DNA from: Apodemus sylvaticus
Lineage: Eukaryota; Chordata; Mammalia; Rodentia; Muridae
Reading direction: 5' to 3'
Assembly: GCF_947179515.1 (NCBI RefSeq)
Contig: NC_067476.1
Span: 57,601,800-57,665,799 of the forward strand
DNA length: 64,000 nucleotides
The position numbers and the translations under genes are program-made. A model generated the notes under the pieces. The model did no database searches. It was not told the origin of the DNA and saw only the letters and a program-made list of their open reading frames with translations. Positions 31,736 to 43,920 of the stretch are shown here, piece after piece; the stretch's first letter is position 1; every line of letters begins with the position of its first letter.

Positions 31736-32837
31736 TGCAAAAGAGGCAGACAAGATCCGGAGACAAGATCTACTACTAAATTTGGTAGCAGAGCAGTAGC
31801 CCAGGATATGCACAGGCCTGGGTGGAGTCCCAGCACAGAAAAAATTGAGTGCAGAAATGGAGCTGATATTAGGAGACCATAAGGTAAAGACTATATGGAA
31901 ATTCTTCAGATTCTTTTTGGTTACCATTCTGTAACCTTAAATTATTTCAAGATGAAGGCAATTTCAGTAAAACTGCAGCATTCCAGAGTTTTCCATATCA
32001 TTCAATGGTGCACATGTACACCCACACACATCATAAGACCTAACAGAAAAGTCCACACTATTGTTTTCCCATGCCCTCTACAAACCACAGCTGCAGAGTC
32101 TGCATCTCCCTCTACCGTCCCCAGCCTTCCTGCTGACTGAACGGCCTCTGGTGGGCTTCCTGGCCACCATCTACAAAATATCTCCTTCACACATCTACAA
32201 AACAAAGCTGCCCCTTACTATGTACCTAGTGTGGAGCGGTCAAAGCTCCTCTGGACTGCCCCAGACATCCCTGCAGGGTCGTGGCCCCGCCTTTCAGCTG
32301 TACCCCTCTCATCAGCAACACTTCTGGGTTTATGCCCTGGGCTCTGCCGCCATCTGGTTGCAACACTTTCTTTTTCATGGCTTGGTTGCGATGAGGAATC
32401 CCTACCTGGCTTCAAAGCCTCCCTCACTTCTCCTTGGCAGTACCGCATTCCTGACACAGTGTGGACAGATGGTTTTGACTAATGCGAACACTCTCAGAGA
32501 ACAGCTCATAGTACAGTCAACTGGGTGAATTACTCAGAATAAAAAAATGTCTCAAACAGTGTTAATATGCATAATAGTATGTACATACACATACACACAG
32601 TTGAGAGCACACAATAAAGAATAAAGACATTAAGAAATCCCATAATGCTTTGCTAAAAATGAAGAAAGCTAAGAAAATCATTTAAAAATTATAAGCTGAA
32701 TACACATCTCCCCAAGGGAAACAGCATGTGCTTTTCCTAAGGAATGTAAAACAAAACAAGTCCTTCACTTAATTCTTTATCTGATGCAAATGTTACATTT
32801 TCATTTCTATAGTTCTATAGTGAAGGACACGGCCTTT
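31736..32837. other. Unique intronic stretch
   Basis: No element is recognised. A 155-codon plus-strand frame at 32061-32528 is the longest non-repeat frame in the intron. It has no domain, splice context or start signal that I can support. Confidence 0.4.
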
Positions 32838-33182
32838 CCGCTTCTATTCCAGTGAAAGCTCTCTGGTCACATTCCATCACTCAGGAAAGCAGCTCAGGGA
32901 CTCAAAGCGTGAACCTGGAGGCAGGAGCTAATGCAGAGGCCATGGAAGGGAGTTGTTCACTGGCTTGTTCCTGTAGCTTGCTCAACATTCTTTCTTACAG
33001 AACCCAGGATCACCTGCTCAGAGATGGCACAGCCCACAGTAGCTGGGTCCTCCCATATTATCACTAATTAAAAAAATGCACTGTAGGCTTGTCCGTGGGA
33101 CAATCTGGTAGGGGTATTTTCTCAAGAGTTTCCCTCTTCCCAAATGACTTTAGTTTAAGCTGACATAAAACTAGCCAGTACA
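32838..33182 (-). mobile_element. Old ORR1-like LTR, reverse
   Basis: GGAGGCAGGAGCTAATGCAG, AGGCCATGGAAGGGAGTTG, ATTATCACTAATTAAAAAAATG and AAACTAGCCAGTACA follow the reversed ORR1 order with a large deletion near the left end. Confidence 0.8.
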
Positions 33183-33948
33183 GATACTGTTGTCCACGGG
33201 CTTTAAATCATGAGCTGAGATGGAAATTAACACTGTCAGTAAAAATAACATAAGAACCCAGCGCAGTGCTACTTCATATTTAAGGATAATAACTACCTTT
33301 TTGTCCAAATGGTTTAAAAGACGTGACTCCCGACTTTAAATTCAATTCTATTAAAAACCTAATCAGTCCCGAATCTTGCTATCTTGGTTCTAAACCCAAA
33401 CCCATTATGCATAATCTTGTATCAGAAAAGAAGTTAAAGGAAACTTTATCAATTTTAGCTGCCCTTCTTTCCACTGCATATAATATAGGAGAAAATGGAA
33501 TTATTTTTGTCTTAAAGCAGACATTCTTAAGTTATTAGTGATATAGTGATCCAAGTTAAAACTTCTCTGGAAAAAAAAAAATCCTACACAGTGTAAATGT
33601 GAAAACCCCTGAGCACAGAGGTTAGCCCTGCCCTAGGAGGTGTCGTCTTCCTGACATTTCTCAGGCTTGCTAAGGACCACTGTGCACCAGGCTCTTCTGT
33701 GGCTTACAGGATTCACCGTCACCCACCTTGTCCTTCCTGTGTGTTCCCATCAGAGCCGACACGGACATTTAGCATCCACTCAATGCCTTTGCTCCAGAAG
33801 AGCAGGACTGAGCCCGTTCCACTGACCACTGTGTTGGCCAACCCCTCCCCACCCCCAAGTCCTGAGCATTTACAACAGACAAGGAACACAGTATGCATAT
33901 GAAAAATTGCTGAGGTAATCTGGAGGGTTTTATTGTTTTTACCACATT
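33183..33948. other. Unique intronic sequence
   Basis: I recognise no repeat or exon. Confidence 0.4.
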
Positions 33949-33949
33949 T

Positions 33950-34125
33950 ATTTAATTGGGGGGGGGGGAGAGATGGTGCATGGCCCAGTGCACAGGAGGA
34001 AGTCGAAGGACGACCTGTGGGACTCAGCCCTCCTCCCACCGTGTGGGTCTCACAAATGGAAGCTGGGTTGAAGGGCTCACCTGATGTAAGTCTCCAACTC
34101 CCTAGAGAAGCTGTTTAATGTTTCG
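33950..34125. repeat. Murid SINE-like repeat with G run
   Basis: A G homopolymer (about 33958-33969) and then AAGGACGACCTGTGGGACTC, CTCCCACCGTGTGGGTCTC and GGGCTCACCTGATG. It is the same unnamed murid repeat type as at 2790-2945. Confidence 0.45.
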
Positions 34126-35100
34126 TTATCATGACTTTGCTTTTTGTAGAAATCATGAAAGCCTTTCTATTCCAGAACAAGTGTGGATAATTAGACCCCA
34201 TATGCCTACCACAGCAACAGGCCTGCTTCCAGTATCCTGAAATGTCAGACCTCCCTCAGAGCTGAGGTACGGAGACTGGCCAGCCTCCACAAACCAAAAC
34301 AAGAGCCCATGAAGCCGGCAACCTTATTTCCAACACAAAAGTGGAGATCCAATCATGGTGAAGAAATCTCAAAATGATATTGTAGATAGTATGTCTTATA
34401 CTATATATATAATTATATCACTTAAAACATAGAAAAGGTTTAGATTCTATAAAAACACACATTAAAAAAAATGCAAGCATCTACTACAGTTAGAAAACCA
34501 AACGCCGACAGACTCTGACAGTGACCCAGTGCTGGTCCCTGCCACTCCTCAAGACTCCTACAGAGCTGTAGCTCTTGGGTAGCAAGGCCCTCAGGCAAGG
34601 TTCCCGCCAAGAAAAAGGAGATCTAATGTTTGATGTACAACTAATTAGAGATAAGGTAGTATCATTTTGTAATCCTGCATGTGTCTTACTTATAGAGGTC
34701 ATATACAAAGCCCTCAGCTAAACACGCATGCCCAAAATAAGGAACTAGAACACCAAACGTCTTCCTCCAAGGAAAGGCACTGTCCCAGAAGTTAATTGAA
34801 TTCTTATCTGTCCTCCTGTTTTTATCTCCAAGTTCTCTATTATCTGGCCTCTTTTCTTTCCCAGTTCTTCCTCTCACTTGCCCCTCTTTTCTTAGGCTGA
34901 ACTGCTTTTACAAGAAGAAGTCAAAGCCACCTGCATATAGTGCTGTCACACAATTCCTACAGTGTGCCACACTCAGTGTCCATTACCAATATCTAACTGT
35001 AAATTCCTTGTCTGTAACTAGTTGAGATGCTTAGACTCTTAGTAGTTACACAGGTTACTGTTTGGGCCAAAAGAAATTCTAAGTCAGATTAAGATTATCT
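34126..35100. other. Unique intronic sequence
   Basis: No element is recognised. A short AT run (ACTATATATATAATTATA) lies near 34399. Confidence 0.4.
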
Positions 35101-35101
35101 T

Positions 35102-35365
35102 GGAGTTGGGCATGGTGCCACACGTGACGAGAGACGGGTGAGCCACAGAGTAAGATAGAGGTTAGTCTAAGCTACATGAAAAATGGTCTTAAAAAATAGA
35201 AGCCTATGAATGTCAGTGACACACGGTGATGTATTCTGTAAGTCAAGCAGCCAGGGGGGTGAGAGGTGAAGAACCCAAGTAGGAACTGTCTTGGGCTAAC
35301 AGCAAACTCCAGTATTTCATGAGCTAAAGGGTAAGCCTTGTCTCAAAATAAACAGCAAACAAATA
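35102..35365 (+). mobile_element. Two degraded B1-type SINE fragments
   Basis: GAGTTGGGCATGGTGCCACA to CTAAGCTACATGAAAAATGG (35104-35195), then CAGTGACACACGGTGATG to GTAAGCCTTGTCTCAAAAT (35214-35352). Confidence 0.5.
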
Positions 35366-35524
35366 CATAGTTGACTTTGTTTAAATAATATATATACAGA
35401 GAATGTTACTGTCTCTTTACTGTTCCTATAAGTACCTTCTTAAAAATTCTAAAGAATTAAAAGTCTTTAAAAATTTAATATAAGATTTTATCATTTTTGA
35501 GTTGCCTGAAAACATTACAATGGT

Positions 35525-35805
35525 TATAATACTGATTGTCAACCTGGTGGGATATAGAATCACTATGGAAGCAAGTCTCTGGGCATGTCTGCAAGATTGA
35601 ATGGTGAGGGATAGGCCACCCTCCCCGCAGGCAAAGCCATGCCCTGGGCTTGGGCCCTGGACTGCATGCAAAGGGCAAGTGAGCAGGGCACAGTTCTCCA
35701 CACTCTGCTCTCTGAGAGCAGCCTGGCCTCGGCCGCCATGACGGCTGCACCCTGGAGCTGTAAACTGAAACCGAAACCCTGCTCACCACATGTGTAACAG
35801 CTATT
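35525..35805 (+). repeat. Ancient MaLR-like LTR fragment
   Basis: TGATTGTCAACCTGGTGGGA, AGTCTCTGGGCATGTCTG and CGCCATGACGGCTGCACCC, then GAGCTGTAAACTGAAACC, resemble the older MT/MLT-type LTR layout. Confidence 0.5.
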
Positions 35806-35984
35806 TTGTCAAAGGAGCAAGAGAATTAATGAATATGGACATCTATTTTCATAAACTCTTGCTTTCTCTTTGCAAAACAAATACCGTTTCATACAATGCC
35901 TCCTGCACCTAGGTCAAGTAAGCCACGTGCAGGATGAGTGTCCTGATTTCTTTTCCTGTTTCTGTAATAAAAATACTCTTACTG

Positions 35985-36240
35985 AAGCAACTTCACAGAG
36001 ATTTTTTAGCCCATAGTTCACAGTATGACAGCATGACAGAGCCGGGGCAAGGCTGGCAGTGGCTGGTCACACTGCATTCTCATCTGCAAGCAGCAGGGGT
36101 CAGGCACCCTGGGGCCACCCACATGGGCAATGCTTCCCTCAATTTATGTAATCAGGACAATCCCTTGTAGACTTGCTCAGAAGCCTGTCTGCCAGCTAGC
36201 TCTAGATTTTATCAATTTGACAATACTAACTAACCATTAC
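35985..36240 (-). repeat. MaLR-like LTR fragment, reverse
   Basis: GAGATTTTTTAGCCCATAGT, AGGCACCCTGGGGCCACCC and ATTTTATCAATTTGACAATACTAAC read as a reverse, heavily diverged MaLR-type LTR. Confidence 0.45.
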
Positions 36241-36930
36241 AACTCACAGCAGAATTTTCAAAACAAACTGTTAAGGCAAAAACTTTAAAAAGACAAAATT
36301 TAAGGCTGCAGATGGAAGCATTCCAAGACAGAAACTTTAAGCAGCAGAAACCACAAGTTTTCACTCATACAATCAGACTCTACCTTAGAGTTATTGGGAG
36401 AATTTTCAACAACTGTCAAAGCCAAGGACTCCTTTACATCAACTGAACCAGAATCCAGGGGTTGGGCCAGGGCACAGGATTTAATCCAAGACCCCAAAGC
36501 TAGCCACAATGTGTTCAAAATTATTGGCCAAGTCTAAGAACATATTAAAATATTAAAGTATTAATTGAGTCTAGTACTTATTAGTATGATTATTTCTCTC
36601 ATCCTAGGCACAGCTGAAAGCACAGACATTACCTAACAGGAGCATAAGGAGTTGGTGAAAGACACAGACAATAGCCTGGTGGGGACCACGAGACCCAGCC
36701 TAAGTTGAGTTCTGTGGAGTTCCTGTTCCATCACTGCTTCTCAGACTCAACAGTGAAAGGTCCAACCCGAAAACACCAACAGCGGGGCTGACCAACACAC
36801 CAAAGCTTTTGACACACACAGGAAAGGCTATAAAGAGCCAGAAGTTTCACTTTGCCTACATCCCGTAGCCCCGCCCCTAGAGGAGGCACCCACATGAAAA
36901 TCACAGTAGAATTCCATCAAAGTCTATAAC
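36241..36930. other. Unique intronic sequence
   Basis: Nothing is recognised. Confidence 0.4.
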
Positions 36931-36934
36931 ACAG

Positions 36935-37085
36935 CCTAGGTGCTGGGCATGGTGGAGGATCAGTAACTGGAAGTCTAAGGAAAGACAGCCCCTGAATCCA
37001 GGAATTAGATGACCAACCTGGCAACACAGAGACCTGGTCTCAAACCAAGAAACAAACAAAAACCCAAAAAATCCTCCAAAAATCA
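36935..37085 (+). mobile_element. B1 SINE, diverged
   Basis: GTGCTGGGCATGGTGGAGGA, ATCCAGGAATTAGATGACC and AGACCTGGTCTCAAACC. Confidence 0.7.
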
Positions 37086-37154
37086 ATGTTGAGCATGGCT
37101 AAAACAAACTTAAAAAACAAAGTTTCACCAAAGAAACGAGTTACAAGAACTGGA

Positions 37155-37320
37155 AAGGGAAGCTAGGCACAGTGGCACACACGTGCCTGTAGTGGCTATA
37201 ATCCAAGAATCTAGAAGGCTGAGGCAGGAGGATCAGAAGCTTGAGGCCAACTAGGATACGTGACAAGTTAAATAGACTAAATAGTAATGTTTCAAAAAAC
37301 AAAGTGAAACAAGAGAAGCT
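37155..37320 (+). mobile_element. Old B1/PB1-type SINE
   Basis: GGAAGCTAGGCACAGTGGCA, GAAGGCTGAGGCAGGAGGAT and CTTGAGGCCAACTAGGATA, with an A-rich tail. Confidence 0.7.
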
Positions 37321-37324
37321 AATG

Positions 37325-37368
<44 letters not shown>

Positions 37369-37369
37369 G
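37325..37369. repeat. (AAT)n microsatellite
   Basis: About 14 uninterrupted ATA/AAT triplets at the tail of the preceding SINE. Confidence 0.97.
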
Positions 37370-37559
37370 CACTGAAAAATAACAGCTAAAAATCAAGGCT
37401 GGCTCACAACTCAGGGCTGCAACTCCAGGACAAGTGAGGCATCTCAGTGAGATACTCGGGCACTACACAGACTTCTAACAGGAGGAAATCAGCCTGGTCC
37501 CAGAGTGAGGGGTGGGGGTTGGGCGTAAAACTGTACAGGAGAAATCAGCCGCTTTTGAT

Positions 37560-38060
37560 CTGGCAAGAGTAGGCATGCTCAGGTTCAAGAAGTTAAGGGG
37601 AACCTGAAGAGGACAGAGCCCAAGACATCTGCCTCAAGCCACAGATTCTACTCTGCTGAACACCCAGGACAAAGAACACATTCAAAGAAAGATGGGATCT
37701 TACCCGGTGCTCTGAAAAACAACTCGAATGGCAGCAGGCCTCTCCTCAGACGCCACGGTAGGCAGAAGGAGGCAGCGCAATAGCTTTCAAACGCTGAAGG
37801 AAAAAAAATGGTTGTCAACCCAAAAACCTATTCAACAAAAGTATATCAAGCTCAAGGAAACACTTAAGAGATGGGAGAGGAAGGAGGCTGAGAAGGATGT
37901 CAGCATGGACACAGCTTTAAAGACGGGTCAGTGAGGCCGGTGTTAACGCAACGGGAACTAACTGTACCTCATGAGGGAAAACGTGATACACAAAAGCACA
38001 GATGAATATGCTTTTCTTGTTAAAGCACACCAGTTTTATGTACAGGAAGTAATATAAAGC
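37560..38060 (+). mobile_element. Ancient L1 fragment
   Basis: GCAGCAGGCCTCTCCTCAGA, CAAACGCTGAAGGAAAAAAA and GTTGTCAACCCAAAAACC match a well-known ancient mammalian L1 segment. It is probably part of the same L1 as 39340-39600. Confidence 0.55.
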
Positions 38061-38094
38061 ATGGGGGGAGGGGGTCAGCAAAACCTTTAGGAGG

Positions 38095-38370
38095 CGGGGC
38101 TTAGCTGGTGGAAGCAGAACTCTAGGGGTTTGAAAATCACAGCCCGGCCTTCAGTTCTTGCCACTCGGTGTCCTGGTGCCCAGGATGTGAAGAACTAGTG
38201 TGGGATGACCCTGCTGCCTGGAACTCCTCCAGGACCTGCCCGCCACAACTGACTAGAAATATGAAACCAGGAACACAAATGAATCTCTCCTCCTCTAAGC
38301 TATTCTGCCAGGAGGTCTGTCAGAACACAGCAAAGGCAAAGAGGGGCCCAAGCTTCTCATCTCACCATAC
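38095..38370 (+). repeat. Possible ancient LTR
   Basis: GGCGGGGCTTAGCTGGTGGA and CTCCTCCTCTAAGCTATTCT resemble the head and tail of an old rodent LTR-type repeat. The subfamily is not known to me. Confidence 0.4.
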
Positions 38371-38754
38371 TAGTAAAACGGCAACAGTGTGCTACAAGAA
38401 GTTACATGTAGTGATGCTGAACACTGACAGGACCTAAGAGACAAGTTTCTGGGAAAACACACTCCTTTATGTGGGCATCACTGTTCTGAGGGCTGAGGTC
38501 CTGGCTGGAATGAAAGGATCTGAGCCGAGGGCCAGCCTTCAGCAGCCTTCCTCTGCTTCCTGACTGCACAACAATACATTAGGTATATTAATCCCAATAC
38601 ACTGAGAGAGACAACAGACTGGATCAAGAACCACGACCCGACTACAGCTGCCTCTAACAAACGTAACAAACCATCTATGCTACTGGGGCAAAGCTCAGGG
38701 TCACAAGCACACTAGGCAATCAGTCCACTACTGACCCATAGCTAGCCTCATCTC

Positions 38755-38888
38755 TTTCTTCTTTTTAGCTTTAAGACAGTATCTAAGCTGGCCCTGAACT
38801 TTCTCTGTACCTCAGGCACAATTTGAAGTCAGATTCTGCCTCAGCCTCCCGAGTAAGTGAGATTATAAAACACCATCTACCCCAATGT
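38755..38888 (-). mobile_element. B1 SINE, reverse
   Basis: TTTAAGACAGTATCTAAGCT, GGCCCTGAACTTTCTCTG and GCCTCAGCCTCCCGAGTAAG. Confidence 0.8.
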
Positions 38889-39334
38889 AAACTCACCTCA
38901 GAGTAACTACAGAGGAAGGATGAAAATAAAAGAATAAAAAAATATAAATTAAAAAAATAGTAACCAAAGGAATACAGGATGACCTCTAGTAACACATAAA
39001 GCTGACTTCTGAGCGAAGAAATCTCAGGCAGAGAAGCATGTTACTTCAAGAGTGCTAACTCATGAAGATACTGCACACTTACACATGTGTCCCACAAACA
39101 GCAAGGCTGGAGAACACGGGGCAAACCAGAACTGCAAAAGTACCCAACAGATAGCTGGAGACTCAGCAGGCAGCATCCCCATGTCTTCCTCTCCTCTCCC
39201 CCCACTGTACTTCCTCCACCTCTCTCCGCTCCCTCTCCCCTTCCACCTCCCCCCATCTCTGTCACCCTGTCCTAGTCCCTTAAAAGTTCATAAAACAGAA
39301 AAGAACAATAAAGAACCCACCAGCTCCAGATCAA

Positions 39335-39600
39335 GCCACAATTCCTAATCAACATTTATGGAGCAATGTATCAAACAGCAGAATGTACCTGTCTTTCAAA
39401 ATATCCACACACCACATCCATTGACCCAGGCAAGCCCAGTAAACTTGAATCAACTAAGATCAGACTGAATGTTCTCTGATTACAATGAAACCAAGCTAGA
39501 AATCAGAAACAATGATAACAATGATGAAAGGGAAATAAATTTTCAACTATTTCAAAACTAAGGAGCAGTTTCTAAATAACCTGCAGGAAGAGGGTGACCA
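39335..39600 (+). mobile_element. Ancient L1 fragment
   Basis: AATGTTCTCTGATTACAATG, AACCAAGCTAGAAATCAG and TTTCTAAATAACCTGCAGG match an ancient L1 internal segment. Confidence 0.65.
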
Positions 39601-39794
39601 AAGCAAAGGGGCAAAGGTGAAATTCATAGAATAACCTGGATGGCAGAAGTCAGCCTTGATCCAACTCTGAGCGTATGTGTGATGTAAAAATTTGGGCTCC
39701 CATTATCAGATTCCAATGAGGACATTTCTTACTGGCTAAGTAGGAGTTGTTTATAATTGATTTTGGTTTTTTGCTTGCTTGTTTGTTTTAAGTT

Positions 39795-39892
39795 TACTTG
39801 GTATTGGGCTGTAATTAGGCAGCAGAACACATATTTGTACACCCAAGACCCTGAGTTCAATCCTCAGCACTGCCATCTCAGTTCTTCTAGGA
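39795..39892 (+). mobile_element. ID/B4-like SINE fragment
   Basis: TATTGGGCTGTAATTAGGCA, then CCCTGAGTTCAATCCTCAGC, is tRNA-derived and ID-like. Confidence 0.5.
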
Positions 39893-40039
39893 CTTGAACC
39901 ATTGAATCACATGACATAGCGATGACCATATATGGGTGGGCGTGTCACCAATGCTTCCCTCCAGCAGCCTGTGCTCCATGCTCCAATGTCACCAAAGCAA
40001 TTGAAGCGTCACGCATGAGTTTGCACAACAGATATACTG

Positions 40040-40200
40040 TATACTGAGTGCTTGTGTCCCCTCAAAAGTCCTTACCCTCAACGTGACCTCTGAGGCAATG
40101 GACCTCTCGTAATGACTAGGCCATGAGGACAGAATCAGCACCCTCCTGAGAGAGATGTCGCTGGCCTACACTCCAGCCACAGCCAGGTAGAAAACAACCA
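40040..40200. repeat. Possible ancient MLT-like fragment
   Basis: GTGCTTGTGTCCCCTCAAAA, ACTAGGCCATGAGGACAG and CACCCTCCTGAGAGAG follow the start of an ancient mammalian LTR-like repeat. This is a tentative call. Confidence 0.4.
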
Positions 40201-40204
40201 CAGA

Positions 40205-40378
40205 GGACTTGAAGTTCAAGGCCTGCTTGGGCTGCAAAGTGAGCTCAAGGCCAGCCTAGGCCACTTACTAAGACGCTCTAGTGTTTTTAAATGCTAAGAG
40301 GGCCAGGGACACAGATGGAGAACATCTGGCCTTGCATGTTTAAGACCCTGAGTACAATGCCCAATGCCACCAGAGAGA
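40205..40378 (+). mobile_element. B4-type SINE
   Basis: GAAGTTCAAGGCCTGCTTGG and AGCTCAAGGCCAGCCTAGG (B1-like), then AAGACCCTGAGTACAATGCC (ID-like). Confidence 0.7.
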
Positions 40379-42455
40379 TGCCAAAAAGGGCCCTCCTGCT
40401 CTCCTCCAAGCAAGGCCACAACAAGGAGATGCCATCTATGCATCACACTAGACATCAAACTTAACACTGCTTTATTTCAAGTGTTCCTGCCTTTAGAAGT
40501 ATCAGAAGTACATCAGTATGGCTTACGACGCCTCCAGAATACATGCTGAACAAACAAACTAGATATAAATAGCAGCCTGAACAAACAAAAACAGATGTAA
40601 ATCATAGAAGTCTCTCTCCTACCAGCATTCTTTTTTCTAAAATATCTGATCTCAAGGAAGTATTAGGAGAAAAAAAAACAAATATCTGCTTGAATGACTC
40701 ACACTAAGATATGAGTAACTGCAGGACTTGAATAGTTCCAAGGTACAAAAACAGCCTCACTCAAAGGACACTGTAATAGAAACTGTGTATACAGAACAGA
40801 ATCCAAGTCTGCTCATCTGCGTAAGTCGGCTGCCCCAGGGCCTAACACATCCTGCCTCCCAGTTTCTAGCCTAGTAGTTCTCGTGTATTTAGGATGTAAG
40901 TGGGATACAAATGCTAAATTACAAAGCCCTGACAGTACCTTCTTCTGGCTATAAAACCAGATCCTGAAAGGGCTTTGTCATCTTTCCCACAGGGGAGGTA
41001 TATAGCACAGAGCTCTTGTCGGGATAAAGGCAAGACAAGCCCCACCCACATTTGTAAAATCTGCACCTGTCTTCTCAGCCACCATAAAACTCCCTCCTGG
41101 TTCCTAAGTGCTCCAGGGTATCTGTGTAGACGGTATCCCCAGTCCCCAGGAGTCTGCCCTCTCTGATTAAGTAGGGCTGACTGAACTGTATTTTAAGGCA
41201 ACTAAGAGAAATGCTAGCTTTTGGGTTCAGCTGGGTCTGATGAAGGAAACAGGTCTGTTTCCATCTGGCTGAGGCCCTGAGGCTTCAAACCAGACTCAGA
41301 TCCCACTCAAGTGTTTACTTCCCGCCCTGATTCAATGTCCCTTTCCTTCCCTCAGCATGGTGGTCACATCTGTACCCAGCTCTAAGTGCCAGCGATGTGT
41401 TCCTTGGTGCTGGGATGCACGTCTTGTGCAGGTTAAGTAGGCACAGCAATGAGCTGGGTTCACCTCACAGACTCCGACACAGGAGACAAATTTCAGAGCC
41501 AGCAAAGGACTTAGCCTGCTATCCCCAGCCAGCTGAGAACCAAGTACCTCCCCAACACTCGGCCAAACAGCACAGGCGCCTACTTGTCAAGAGAAAAGGA
41601 GACTCTGGCTTGTGACTCTGGCCCCGCTACTTATAAGCACAGAGGGCAAGGTAGCATGTATGGCAGGTAAGCAGAGGAGAACTATGTTCTCAGCACCAGG
41701 CAGACAGTGTTCCCAGACTCCTCTGGGATTTGCCTGCAATGACCCAGTGCTTCGGGTTCCCACCTCCCCTCAACACCACCATGCTGCGGGGCTCAGCTTC
41801 TGCCTTTGATGGACATGTTACATCCAAGTTTTTGACCAGGGCTGAAGACGACAAAAAGCAAAGACACCCAAACTGCAGCAAGCTGGGAAAACAGACTCTG
41901 CTCTTGTTCTAAGCAGTGAGAAGAAAGGGAGGGAGGCAATGGACCACGGCCGGGCAGGGGACAGTAGAAGGTATCAGACAGTCTGAACAGTAGAAGGTAT
42001 CAGACGCAAGTGCTGGTTGGCAACGGTCTATGGAGAAGGAGAACTTCTACAAGCCTGCTGTTGTTGCTAATCATGGTTATATATGCAAAGAGCTTTCATG
42101 CCTAATTATTATGCAAAATAATAAATCTGCATGTTATAAATTATGTCAGACTGATGTGTTTTGAACTTTACTTTATATAACCACAAACTGTGCTTCCAGC
42201 CCTCTCCTGGCAGCCTTCTTGGTCAATTACAAATCTGCAGAGCAACAGGGCCACTCCCCTAAGTCTCCAAAGCATCCCCAGTCACCATGCTTGCCAGCTC
42301 AGGAGTCAGCCAGATGGAATTTGAATGCTCAACTAGCATGCCCTAAGGCCATAGTATTTTAGTCTTTCCCAAGTTAGTCCTCACCTCAACCATTTCCTGT
42401 CACTTCCCAAATAATGAAGAACAAGTGCGTTCTGAACAAACAAGATCCAAACCAA
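40379..42455. other. Long unique intronic stretch
   Basis: No transposable element is recognised. A 19-bp unit ACAGTAGAAGGTATCAGAC is directly repeated at 41961 and 41987 (period 26). An AT-rich block with octamer- and homeodomain-like motifs lies at 42070-42185. Confidence 0.45.
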
Positions 42456-42457
42456 AG

Positions 42458-42578
42458 CTTTGCTTGTTTGTCTGAGATAGGATCTCACTGTATAGCCCAC
42501 GCTAGTCTTAACACAGTGTAGCTCAGTGGCAATTCTCCTGTCTCAGTCTCCCAAGTGCTAGGATTATAGGCAAATCCT
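42458..42578 (-). mobile_element. B1 SINE, reverse, diverged
   Basis: TGTCTGAGATAGGATCTCAC, CCACGCTAGTCTTAACAC and CTCCCAAGTGCTAGGATTA. Confidence 0.8.
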
Positions 42579-42730
42579 AAACTCTTAATACCTCAGTTTA
42601 AAAAGATACTCAAATTAACTCATAATAAAAGAAATCACCAAAGGATAGACAAAGATCAAATAATTAGGTTGCACAATTACTGCTCTAACACCGTTCTTCT
42701 CAGACATCCCTGGTCGATACGCAGACTACT

Positions 42731-43060
42731 GCCTGCATGGAGGGGATCCAGTGCCTGCACGGAGGGGATCCAGTGCCTACATGGAGGGGATCCAGTGCCT
42801 GCACGGAGGGGATCCAGTGCCTGCACGGAGGGAATCCAGTGCCTACATGGAGGGGATCCAGTGCCTGCACGGAGGGGATCCAGTGCCTGCACGGAGGGGA
42901 TCCAGTGCCTGCACGGAGGGGATCCAATGACTGCACAGAGGGGATCCAGTGCCTGCACGGAGGGGATCCAATGACTGCACAGAGGGGATCCAGTGCCTGC
43001 ACGGAGGGGATCCAGTGCCTGCATGGAAGGGATCCAATGACTGCACAGAGGGGATCCAGC
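42731..43060 (+). repeat. 22-bp minisatellite, 15 units
   Basis: Fifteen exact-length 22-bp units built on GCCTGCACGGAGGGGATCCAG. Nearly every unit keeps GGATCC. A variant unit starting GACTGCACAG always follows a unit ending CCAAT (units 10, 12 and 15), which gives dimer-like higher-order structure. Because 22 is not a multiple of 3 and no stop arises, several frames stay open on both strands. These frames are not genes. Confidence 0.97.
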
Positions 43061-43720
43061 AGTGTGCCAAAGGGAAGAACTGCAAGAACCAAGAGTCTCA
43101 CGACGGCGCATCTTGGTCGTCTACCTGACTGTGCCTAGAGCCAACTGCAGCACAGGCTATCTGTGACAGACGTCCTTAACCAGGTTATGAGAAGCAAGAC
43201 CCAACTTCACTCGAGGCAGCACACTCTGGGGCTGCCCACATGGAAGGACATGGAAGGAGCCTGCTCTGCGCCTGCTTGCTCTCACTCTTGACGGCAGGTT
43301 CATCTCTCCTGTTGCTGTGGTTCTCCTTCCACATATTAGAACCAACTTTTTGGGGATTCTGACATAGACTGAAGATCAGCAGCTCTCCAGGAATCCTTCA
43401 GGCTCTTCACTGTTAGAACGCTCAGACATCCAGTGCATCCAGACATACTGAGTGACTCTGAGACAGCCACGGTTGGGCTGCCCAGATTGCAGCCTGTAAA
43501 CCAGTCTGAAATTCCCTGTGAGTACTGTATTCATTCTATCAGCTCTGCTCCTTCAAAGAACTCTAACGAACAGAGACCTGAAATCCAGTTTCTGGAAATA
43601 TTCTGACAAGTACCGTCCCTCCCCATTATCTGTGAAATAACAAAACAAGGCAAGCAAGCAAACAAAAGGAATTGATTACAGTATTATTCTGACATCCAAA
43701 AACTGTACAATTTTAATCAT
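43061..43720. other. Unique intronic sequence
   Basis: No element is recognised. Confidence 0.4.
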
Positions 43721-43724
43721 AGCA

Positions 43725-43920
43725 ATCACTTATCCAGCATCCGAATCAGGGCAGATACTCACCTAAGCTTCTCACACATTTTCTAATTTAATCTTACCAC
43801 AACTCCTGTGAGGTGGGTACCAGGAGAAAAGGCCGGGGAAAGGTAATCCAAGATCCCATTGCTGGGGCAGAGCTGGGGCTTGGACCTAGACCACCAAACT
43901 CCCACATCCACCCTCTTGTG
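43725..43920 (-). repeat. MIR SINE, reverse
   Basis: CTTCTCACACATTTTCTAAT, TTAATCTTACCACAACTCC, TGTGAGGTGGGTACCAGG and GCTTGGACCTAGACCACC follow the reverse MIR order. Confidence 0.7.

Noticed and set aside
32061..32528. 155-codon plus-strand frame in unique intron
   Set aside because: No recognisable domain, start context, splice support or poly(A) signal; the length is within chance for this much sequence.
42669..43138. Five overlapping frames on both strands of the 22-bp array, and its CRISPR-like regularity
   Set aside because: The units are contiguous with no spacers, so it is not a CRISPR array. The open frames follow from a stop-free repeat whose period is not a multiple of three.
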